Below, in pieces: positions 1 to 7,325 of a DNA stretch of 16,562 bases (its first letter is position 1; every line of letters begins with the position of its first letter). The notes beneath the pieces are model-generated. The model did no database searches. It was not told the origin of the DNA and worked only from the letters and a program-made list of their open reading frames with translations. Source of the DNA: an uncultured Lachnobacterium sp. (GTDB taxonomy: Bacteria > Bacillota > Clostridia > Lachnospirales > Lachnospiraceae); NCBI GenBank assembly GCA_900549895.1, contig URQG01000018.1:1-16562 (forward strand), read 5' to 3'. A program made the position numbers and the translations under genes.

Positions 1-49
1 ACGAGATTACTACGCGTCTCGTGGGCTCGGAGATGTGTATAAGAGACAG
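1..49. other. Illumina Nextera i7 adapter and Tn5 mosaic end (library artefact)
   Basis: Bases 1-7 match the end of the P7 oligo, bases 8-15 (TACTACGC) sit where the i7 index lies, and bases 16-30 match the Nextera read-2 overhang. Bases 31-49 are the 19-bp Tn5 mosaic end AGATGTGTATAAGAGACAG. This is synthetic sequence left on the contig and should be trimmed. Genomic sequence starts at about 50. Confidence 0.97.
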
Positions 50-2695
50 GATCAGATTCTCGATGGCTCTCTTGTTCACATCCCGCTCCGCGGTACGCTC
101 GATAAAGTCCTGCAGCGTGCGGTACGGTCCTCCAATCTTACGCTCCTCAATGATCTTATCGATCACAGGCCGTCCCAATGCCTTAATCGCATATAAGCCG
201 TAACGGACATGATCTCCCTCTGCCGTAAATTCACCTTGTCCGACATTGATATCCGGCGGAAGAACGCTGATTCCCATCTCCTTGCAGTGAAGAAGGTATT
301 CCGCTGCCTTTGCAGAGTTATCGATGACCGAAGTCATGAGCGCTGCCATAAACTCAACCGGATAATAGCACTTCAGCCACGCTGTCTGCACGGAAATAAC
401 TGCATACGCGGCAGCATGGGATTTATTAAATGCGTATTTGGCAAAGTCCACCATGGAATCATAGATGCTGTTTGCGGCCTTCTCATCGATTCCGTTTGCC
501 ACGCATCCTTTGATGCCGCGGCTCTCGTCACCGTGCACAAAGCTCTGGCGCTCCGCATCAATGACATACTGCTTTTTCTTACTCATCGCACGCCGGATGT
601 TGTCCGCCTGTCCCATCGTGTAGCCGGCAAGCTGCTGCACGATCTGCATAACCTGTTCCTGATAAACGATACAACCGTATGTCGGCTCGAGGATCGGCTC
701 GAGTTCCGGTGTCACATAAGTAATCGTGTCACGATTATTTTTTCCCTTAATGTAATTCGGGATAAAATCCATCGGACCCGGACGGTACAGTGAAATACCG
801 GCGACGATATCCTCAAAATTCTGCGGCTTTAATTCCTTCATGAAATTCTGCATTCCTGCAGACTCGAGCTGGAACACGCCTTCCGTCCTGCCCGATCCGA
901 TGAAGTCAAGGGTTCCCTTATCGTTAAAATCAATGTGATCAATATCCACATCAATGCCTCTGGATGCCTTGATATTCTTGACCGCATCCTTGATCACGGT
1001 CAGTGTGCGCAGTCCGAGGAAATCCATCTTAAGGAGTCCGAGTTCCTCGAGCTGGATCATATTGTATTCCGCCGTCGGTGTGCCGTCGCTCGCACGTCCG
1101 AGCGGCACATAGTCGCTCGCCACGCCCGGATAGATCACAACACCTGCCGCATGGACCGACGTGTGATTCGGAAGGCCCTCAAGGCGCTTCGCCATATCGA
1201 TCAGTTCATGCATCCGCGCATCGCCGTCATAAAGGCTTCGGAATTCCGGGTTCATCTGCAGCGCCTTGTCGATCGTGATATTCAGTTCCATCGGCACCAT
1301 CTTCGCCACGCGGTCCATCTCAGCATACGGGAAATCAAGTGCTTTGCCAACTGCTTTAATGACACCTCGCGCCGCCATGGTTCCAAACGTCGTAATCTGG
1401 GTCACGGAGTCTTTGCCATACTTCTCCGTCACATACTCGATGACACGCGAACGTTCCGCGTACTCAAAGTCCACGTCGATATCGGGCATGGATACACGCT
1501 CCGGATTAAGGAATCTCTCAAAAAGCAGATTGTAACGCACCGGATCGATATTCGTGATACCGGTACAGTAGCACACGCGGCTGCCCGCACCGGAACCACG
1601 TCCCGGTCCTACCCAGCAGTCATGTGTCTTGGCCCAGTTGATATAATCCCACACGATCAGAATGTACTCAACGAATCCCATCTTCTCGATGATGCCAAGC
1701 TCGTATTCCATATCCTTGTAGATTGCATCACACTGTTCCTTCGTGTAGGAATCATTGTTCGTATATTTTTCCTCGAATCCCTTGTCGCACAATGCCTTCA
1801 GAAACTCATACGCCGACGCATACCCTTCCGGCACTTCGTATTTCGGGATCTTGTAATTACCAAATTCAATCGTTACATGGCAGCGATCCGCAATCTTTTG
1901 CGTGTTGTCGACCGCTTCCTGCGCATAAGGAAAAAGCGCCCGCATCTCGTCCTCGCTCTTGACATAGAACTGCCCGCCTTCATAGCGCATACGATCCTCA
2001 TCCGTAATCTTCTTGCCCGTCTGGATACAAAGCAGTACATCATGCGCCTCCACATCATCCGCATAGGTATAATGCACGTCATTCGTACACACAAGCCCGA
2101 TTCCGGTCTCCTGGCTCATACGTATCAGTTGCTGGTTTACGATCTTCTGATCCGCGATCCCGTGGTCCTGCAGCTCCAGAAAGAAATTGTCCCTGCCGAA
2201 ACATTCCGCATACTTTAATGCGACAGCCTTGGCTTCCTCGTAAAAGCCCCGCACGATATAGCGAGGAATCTCTCCCGCCAGACACGCAGACAGGCAGATC
2301 AGTCCCTCATGGTACTTCTCAAGTGTCTCGAAATCCACTCGCGGCCGGTAATAATATCCTTCCGTAAAACCGATCGATACGATCTTCATCAGATTCTCGT
2401 ATCCCCTATTATTCTCAGCCAAAAGGATCAGATGGTAATAACGATCCTCCCCGTGGCTCGTCTCACGCTCCAGGCGCGAATTCGGTGCCACATACACCTC
2501 GCAGCCGATGACCGGGTTGATTTCTGCCGCTTTACACGTCTTATAAAACTCGATCACACCGTACATCACACCGTGATCCGTGATTGCCGCACTGTTCATG
2601 CCAAGTTCCTTGACGCGGGCTACATATTCTTTTATTTTGTTGGAACCATCTAAAAGTGAGTACTCCGTATGGGTGTGAAGATGCGTAAATGCCAT
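50..2695 (-). CDS. dnaE: DNA polymerase III alpha subunit DnaE (partial, C-terminus beyond the contig)
   Basis: Replicative DNA polymerase catalytic subunit of the DnaE class. The reading frame runs from ATG at 2695 to the adapter junction at 50, giving 882 codons of a family usually near 1,150. The N-terminus (MAFTHLHTHTEYSLLDG) is the PHP domain opening with its histidine cluster. The polymerase core carries GPGRGSGAGS, the palm motif PDIDVDFE with two acidic residues near 404 and 406, and KMDFLGLRTL with a third Asp near 558; this spacing matches the E. coli catalytic triad. The frame reads through without a break. The missing part would hold the C-terminal helix-hairpin-helix, OB and clamp- or tau-binding regions. 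The start is supported by AGAAAGGA 7 nt upstream. The first TAG of the upstream open frame lies only 13 bp before this start, so the two are probably on one transcript from the promoter at 3018-3046. Confidence 0.96.
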
Positions 2696-2708
2696 GTGTT
2701 TTTCCTTT

Positions 2709-2993
2709 CTAATACTGATGAATCTTTACATATTCGCCAAATCTCGGCAATGCAAATGTTATCTTTCCGTATTCGCTCGTGTCTACAACACCTTTTCTTT
2801 TCAAGCGATCCCGATACACGGAAAAAAGACTCGAGCTCATCTGAAGCTTTTCCCTGATGTCTTTTACTTTATTCTCTTCTCCTGTCGCAAGTTCCGTCAA
2901 AATCTCTTTATCCAGTTCCGACAGTTCCGACCAGATTTTGTTGTACACATACTCATCCAGATACTGATCGTATTCCGGCAGAATATTAGCATT
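2709..2993 (-). pseudogene. Orphan C-terminal winged-helix tail of an AAA-type ATPase (probable gene remnant)
   Basis: The open frame ends at TAG 2709 and is bounded upstream by TAA at 2994-2996. It reads LPEYDQYLDEYVYNKIW, then SELSELDKEILTELA, VKDIREKLQMSSSLFSVYRD and ALPRFGEYV. From memory of the family this resembles the last 90 or so residues of clostridial ATP-binding proteins that end in a winged-helix domain; I could not search it. There is no upstream P-loop portion: beyond 2993 lies only an AT-rich promoter region. No ATG exists in this frame; the first usual start is GTG at 2948, with no convincing Shine-Dalgarno. It is therefore either a truncated remnant kept because it carries dnaE's ribosome binding site, or a small DNA-binding protein with an unusual start. 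The frame itself is intact, with no internal stop. Confidence 0.55.
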
Positions 2994-3017
2994 TTATCAT
3001 TCTATAACTTTTGTTTT

Positions 3018-3046
3018 ATTATATAACCTTATATAACTTTTTACAA
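3018..3046 (-). promoter_or_regulatory. Promoter driving the ATPase remnant and dnaE
   Basis: On the minus strand, TTGTAA (3041-3046) and TATAAT (3018-3023) are separated by exactly 17 nt. The -10 is consensus and the -35 matches four of six positions. Transcription would start near 3011 and run into the orphan winged-helix frame and dnaE. The -35 lies inside the left arm of the inverted repeat at 3039-3077. No experimental support is visible. Confidence 0.55.
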
Positions 3047-3077
3047 GAAAACCCTCTCTTGCTTTTTTCTTGTAAAA
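3039..3077. repeat. Perfect 13-bp inverted repeat between divergent promoters
   Basis: TTTTACAAGAAAA at 3039-3051 is the exact reverse complement of TTTTCTTGTAAAA at 3065-3077, with a 13-nt spacer. The left arm overlaps the -35 of the minus promoter (3018-3046) and the right arm lies between the -35 and -10 of the plus promoter (3059-3087). The placement suits an operator for a dimeric regulator. The AT-rich arms make a strong RNA terminator less likely. Confidence 0.7.
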
Positions 3078-3087
3078 TGCATAAAAT
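3059..3087 (+). promoter_or_regulatory. Candidate promoter for the patatin gene
   Basis: TTGCTT (3059-3064) and TAAAAT (3082-3087) are 17 nt apart, about 34 bp before the ATG at 3121. Each hexamer deviates from consensus. It overlaps the right arm of the 13-bp inverted repeat. Confidence 0.4.
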
Positions 3088-3120
3088 ATTGCACAGACAA
3101 AAGGAAAGCTGGTTTTAATT

Positions 3121-4020
3121 ATGGGAAAAACAGGACTTGTGGTTGAAGGCGGCGGAATGAAATGTGCTTACAATGCCGGAATTCTTGACCGTTTTCTCGA
3201 CGAAAATATACATTTTGATTATTGCATCGGCGTGTCTGCCGGTTCTGCCAATGTGGCTTCTTACCTTGCCGGACAGAGAGACCGAAATCTGCGCTTTTAT
3301 ACACAACACACTACTCTCCCGGAATATATGGGCGTCCGCAACTTTTTACGTACCGGGCAGTTCTTCGGACTGCAGTTTATCTACGGAACATTGACCAACA
3401 CCGGCGGTGCCGATCCGATCGACTATCCTGCGATCATGGCAAACCCAAGTGAATATGAGCTTGTCGCCACGGATGCCGGAACCGGAGAAGCCACCTACTT
3501 CAACAAATATGACTTAAAGCAGGATGACTACACTGCCATCATGGCTTCGTGTGCGCTTCCGGCACTGTGCCGCCCGGTATCCTACAACGGTCATCTCTAC
3601 TACGACGGTGGCGTTGCCGATTCCATTCCTGTGGAACGTGCCTTCGCACAGGGCTGTGACCGCGTGGTTGTCATCTTAAGCAATCCACGCAGCTATGTGA
3701 AGCAGAAGGAAGGCTTACGCTTTGCGTATGCGCCGCTCCTGCGCAAATACCCAAAGCTTCTTGCCGCAGTCGACAACCGTCACCTGATGTATCGCCAGAA
3801 TATTGCGGATGTCAACGCTCACGAAAAGGACGGCAGTGCCTTCGTTTTTGCGCCGACGATCGACCACGATCTCTCCGCATTCTGCAAAGACGCCAAAACC
3901 GAACAGGAACTGTACGATCTTGGCGTCCAAAATTTTAATGATCAATTATGCAATTTGAAACAGTTCTTACAGCTGGACACCCAGTCCGATCACCTGACAG
4001 ATGATTGCCAAAATGAGTAA
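3121..4020 (+). CDS. Patatin-like phospholipase family protein
   Basis: Predicted serine lipid acyl hydrolase of 299 residues, with the Ser-Asp dyad of the patatin family. The glycine-rich oxyanion-hole motif EGGGMKCAYNAG is at residues 9-20, the nucleophile elbow GVSAG at 37-41 (Ser39), and the catalytic Asp lies in DGG at 162-164. There is no signal peptide or clear membrane segment, so it is probably cytoplasmic or peripheral. The length and the N-terminal MGKTGLVVEGGG fit the bacterial RssA/YjjU-like branch; the natural substrate cannot be told from sequence. AAAGGAAA lies about 13 nt upstream of the ATG, a little far. It is the only plus-strand gene here. It diverges from dnaE, and its last 54 bp overlap the end of the convergent traX-like gene. 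Confidence 0.9.
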   Translation: MGKTGLVVEGGGMKCAYNAGILDRFLDENIHFDYCIGVSAGSANVASYLAGQRDRNLRFYTQHTTLPEYMGVRNFLRTGQFFGLQFIYGTLTNTGGADPIDYPAIMANPSEYELVATDAGTGEATYFNKYDLKQDDYTAIMASCALPALCRPVSYNGHLYYDGGVADSIPVERAFAQGCDRVVVILSNPRSYVKQKEGLRFAYAPLLRKYPKLLAAVDNRHLMYRQNIADVNAHEKDGSAFVFAPTIDHDLSAFCKDAKTEQELYDLGVQNFNDQLCNLKQFLQLDTQSDHLTDDCQNE

Positions 4021-4782
4021 ATGTACCGGATAGAATGCATAAAAGAAATACTTGTGCTGCTTACCGCGCGTTCCATTATAGAAATGTAACGGAATCAGCA
4101 TGAGCAGCGCAAGGAATTCCAGTGTCCCGGACAGCACACCAAGCATGCATACCGCGGTCGCAAATCCCGCCATCCGCTGATTTCTGAACATATACATAAT
4201 GTAGATGGCACAGATTCCGCTTGCACCGTAATCGCATCGGAATACCGCCTCCGCAAGAGCACATCCTGCCAAGAGTATCACAAACACAGTGATCAGATTC
4301 ATAACCGTAAGCATCGCTTCAGACATCTTACCGCTTAATTTATTCCGCATCTGACCCAGTACATAATCTGACACCCAAATCGTAATAAGACCGATAAACA
4401 AGGTAAAGAACACATTGTTATAACGCATATCAATGATGCTCTTATTTAAAGCCACATCAAACGGAATTTCTGAAATGAGAGCGAAAATAAACAAACGGGT
4501 TGCATATTTTGCCTTACTGTGCGTGTAGGTAAATCCCTCTACCAACAGGAAACAGTAGATAGGGAATGCCATCCTTCCGATTCCCCTTAAAACAATATCA
4601 AGCCGATACCAGTTCTGCCAATTGTCCATCGTGATCGGACTCCAGGAAGGCATAACCTGAAGCATTTGCTCCAAAATTGACGCGGCTGTGTGATCGATCA
4701 GCATCGTAATGACTGCGATCATCTTCAGCCAGTAGCCGGAAATTCCGGCTACCGGAGTTGTTGAAGAAGTTGTCGTATCCAT
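3967..4782 (-). CDS. TraX family membrane protein (putative acyltransferase)
   Basis: A 271-residue polytopic membrane protein of the TraX family, named after the F-plasmid pilin N-acetylase. Many chromosomal clostridial members have no known substrate. Visible family features are the TM1 segment with the Asp-His pair at 30-31, GRMAFPIYCFLLVEGFTYT (69-87), RLFIFALISEIPFDVA (96-111), NNVFFTLFIGL (122-132) and the C-terminal FYAFYPVHLLIL (247-258). Most of the chain is hydrophobic helices. The ATG at 4782 lies only 3 bp after the glgP stop codon, so it is very likely cotranscribed and translationally coupled with glgP. GGGAT in the glgP tail is a weak ribosome site. There is no conjugation gene nearby, so pilin modification is unlikely; surface polysaccharide acylation is a guess. 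Confidence 0.88.
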   Translation of the reverse strand: MDTTTSSTTPVAGISGYWLKMIAVITMLIDHTAASILEQMLQVMPSWSPITMDNWQNWYRLDIVLRGIGRMAFPIYCFLLVEGFTYTHSKAKYATRLFIFALISEIPFDVALNKSIIDMRYNNVFFTLFIGLITIWVSDYVLGQMRNKLSGKMSEAMLTVMNLITVFVILLAGCALAEAVFRCDYGASGICAIYIMYMFRNQRMAGFATAVCMLGVLSGTLEFLALLMLIPLHFYNGTRGKQHKYFFYAFYPVHLLILAIICQVIGLGVQL

Positions 4783-4785
4783 ATT

Positions 4786-7254
4786 TTAAATCCCGGACAT
4801 ATTTACTGTAATCTTGTCAAGTTTCCAGATATCATCCACATACTCCTGAATGGTTCTGTCGGAAGAGAACTTGCCGACATGCGCAATATTGAGGATTGCA
4901 GATTTTGCCCATGCACTCTTGTTCTGATAATATGCAGAAATCTTCTTCTGTGCATTTGCATAGGACTCGAAATCTGCCAGAATAAAGTAGCGGTCTGCCA
5001 CCTGTCCCTGTGGTGGATTTAAGAGTGAGTTGTAAAGCTCACGGAACAGTTCTCTGTCATTTGCGGAGTAAGTACCATCTACCAGCTGATTTAATACCTG
5101 ACGGATATCCGCATTGTTATTGTAGATGTCAACCGGATTGTAATCGCCGCGGTTCTCATGTGCGATGACTTCTTCTGCGCTCATACCAAAGATAAAGATA
5201 TTGTCTGCGCCGACTTCCTCGTACATCTCAACATTGGCACCGTCCATGGTTCCGAGTGTGATCGCACCGTTTAACATGAACTTCATGTTACCGGTTCCGG
5301 ATGCTTCCTTACTTGCAGTAGAAATCTGCTCGCTGACATCCGCTGCCGCGAAGATCCACTCTGCGATCGATACGCGATAATCCTCGATAAATACAACCTT
5401 GATTTTATTATTGATTGAAGCATCATTATTGATCACATCCGCTACGGAATTGATCAGTTTGATCGTCTTCTTTGCGGTACGGTATCCTGCTGCCGCCTTT
5501 GCACCGAAGATGAATGTTCTCGGATAGAAATCCATGTTCGGGTTGGCTTTCAACTGGTTATACAGATACATGACATGCAGAATATTCATCAGCTGACGCT
5601 TATATTCATGCAGACGCTTTACCTGTACATCGAAGATGGAGTTCGGATCGACATCAATTCCGTTGTGCTCCTTGATGTACTTTGCAAGGCGTACTTTGTT
5701 CTGATATTTAATATCCATCACTTCCTGCTGAGCCTTGGCATTGTCTGCAAGTGACGTCAGTTTGCTGACTCTTGAGAGATCCGTGATCCACTCTTTGCCG
5801 ACATGCTTTGTTACCCAGTCCGCAAGTAATGGGTTTGCATGTGCAAGGAATCTTCTCTGTGTGATTCCGTTGGTTTTATTATTAAACTTCTCCGGGAACA
5901 TCTCGTAGAAGTCACGAAGCTCCTGTTTCTCCAGGATCTCTGTGTGCAATCTTGCAACACCGTTTACCGAATATCCGGCGCAGATTGCCATATTTGCCAT
6001 CTTCACCTGTCCATCGTAAAGAATTGCCATCTTGCGGATCTTCTCATCATTACCCGGATAACGATTCTGAATCTCAAGTACAAATCGACGGTTAATTTCC
6101 TCGACGATCTGATACACTCTCGGAAGAAGTCTCTGGAAGATGTCGATCGGCCACTTTTCAAGAGCCTCCGCCATAATCGTGTGGTTGGTGTAGGCAACAG
6201 AGTGTGTTGTGATATCCCATGCTTCATCCCATGAAAGTCCTTCCTCATCCACGAGAATACGCATTAACTCTGCAACGGCAACGGTCGGATGGGTATCGTT
6301 CATCTGGAATGTTACCTTCTCCGGTAACTGATGCAGATCACTGTGATGTTTCTTAAAACGCGCCAATGCACGCTGAATACTTGCAGATACAAAGAAATAC
6401 TGCTGCTTTAAACGAAGTTCCTTACCCTTAACATGGTTATCGTTCGGATAAAGTACCTCAACAAGATTACGCGCAAGATTCTCTTCTTCCACTGCCTGAT
6501 CATAATCACCGCGGTCAAAGGAATCGAGCTTGAACTCTTCCTTCGGCTGTGCATCCCAGATCATCAGGGAATCTACAACATGATTTCCGTATCCGACAAT
6601 CGGCATATCATAAGGAACTGCAAATACAGACTGATAATCCACATGCTCAAATTTCAGATCACCATTCTCATCGGTTGTTTCCTGCACACGTCCGCCAAAT
6701 TTCACCTCGTAACAGTATTCCGGTCTGCGAAGTTCGAACGGGTAACCGTTCTTGAGCCATGTGTCCGGTACTTCGACCTGAAATCCATCAATGATCTGCT
6801 GCTTAAACATACCATAACGATAACGGATTCCACAGCCGTAAGCTGCATATCCAAGTGTTGCAAGTGAATCCATAAAGCAGGCAGCCAGACGTCCGAGTCC
6901 GCCGTTTCCAAGTGCCGGATCCGGCTCCTGATCCTCAATAACACTCAGATTTAATCCGATCTCCTCGAGTGCTTCCTTCACTTCGGTATAAGCGCCTAAG
7001 TTGATCAGGTTATTACCAAGCGCACGTCCCATCAAAAATTCCATCGACATATAATAAAGTGTCTTTGGATCGTCTTTCTCCATTGTCTGCTGTGTTGCCA
7101 TCCACTCATCCATGACAACATCTTTGACAGCCAGAGATACCGCCTGAAAGATTTCCTGCTGGCTGGCTTCTTTTAAGTTTTTGCGGTACATCGTCTTTAC
7201 ATTCTCTGTGACCGCTTTAATAAATTCCTTTTTACTAAAAACCTTGTCTCTCAT
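4786..7254 (-). CDS. glgP: Glycogen/starch/alpha-glucan phosphorylase
   Basis: Pyridoxal-phosphate enzyme of 822 residues, the usual family length. It releases glucose 1-phosphate from the non-reducing ends of glycogen or maltodextrin using inorganic phosphate, in the cytoplasm. The N-terminal half has YYMSMEFLMGRALGNN (67-82), EDQEPDPALGNGGLGRLAACF (107-127) and MNDTHPTVAVAEL (318-330). The C-terminal half has QVKRLHEYKRQLMN (544-557), and the cofactor site EASGTGNMK with the PLP lysine at about 658, followed by DGANVE. The start has a textbook AGGAGG at 7260-7265, 5 nt upstream. It lies 71 bp downstream of ileS, across a terminator-like hairpin, and no separate promoter fits between the hairpin and the start. 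The TraX-family gene follows at 3 bp. Maltodextrin versus glycogen preference is not decidable here. Confidence 0.97.
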   Translation of the reverse strand: MRDKVFSKKEFIKAVTENVKTMYRKNLKEASQQEIFQAVSLAVKDVVMDEWMATQQTMEKDDPKTLYYMSMEFLMGRALGNNLINLGAYTEVKEALEEIGLNLSVIEDQEPDPALGNGGLGRLAACFMDSLATLGYAAYGCGIRYRYGMFKQQIIDGFQVEVPDTWLKNGYPFELRRPEYCYEVKFGGRVQETTDENGDLKFEHVDYQSVFAVPYDMPIVGYGNHVVDSLMIWDAQPKEEFKLDSFDRGDYDQAVEEENLARNLVEVLYPNDNHVKGKELRLKQQYFFVSASIQRALARFKKHHSDLHQLPEKVTFQMNDTHPTVAVAELMRILVDEEGLSWDEAWDITTHSVAYTNHTIMAEALEKWPIDIFQRLLPRVYQIVEEINRRFVLEIQNRYPGNDEKIRKMAILYDGQVKMANMAICAGYSVNGVARLHTEILEKQELRDFYEMFPEKFNNKTNGITQRRFLAHANPLLADWVTKHVGKEWITDLSRVSKLTSLADNAKAQQEVMDIKYQNKVRLAKYIKEHNGIDVDPNSIFDVQVKRLHEYKRQLMNILHVMYLYNQLKANPNMDFYPRTFIFGAKAAAGYRTAKKTIKLINSVADVINNDASINNKIKVVFIEDYRVSIAEWIFAAADVSEQISTASKEASGTGNMKFMLNGAITLGTMDGANVEMYEEVGADNIFIFGMSAEEVIAHENRGDYNPVDIYNNNADIRQVLNQLVDGTYSANDRELFRELYNSLLNPPQGQVADRYFILADFESYANAQKKISAYYQNKSAWAKSAILNIAHVGKFSSDRTIQEYVDDIWKLDKITVNMSGI

Positions 7255-7282
7255 TTACGCCTCCTACTTTACTTGCTGTTCC

Positions 7283-7320
7283 AAAAAAGGGAGCTAAGCG
7301 TATGCCTTGCCCCCTCCTTT
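7283..7320 (-). terminator. Intrinsic terminator or attenuating hairpin after ileS
   Basis: Read on the minus strand, an AAAGGAGGGGGC arm pairs with GCTCCCTTTTTT through a partly paired inner stem and an ATAC loop, and the right arm runs into six T residues. It begins 6 bp after the ileS stop. The T-run ends only 28 bp before the glgP ATG, so some read-through is probably needed to express glgP unless a promoter lies inside ileS. Confidence 0.7.
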
Positions 7321-7325
7321 TATTC

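Noticed and set aside
935..2218. Long plus-strand open frame of 427 codons
   Set aside because: It lies wholly opposite dnaE, is rich in His, Arg and Ile as antisense frames are, and the minus-strand frame carries clear polymerase motifs.
3039..3077. The 13-bp inverted repeat as a bidirectional terminator
   Set aside because: No coding region ends there; both flanking genes start there, and the AT-rich arms coincide with promoter elements.
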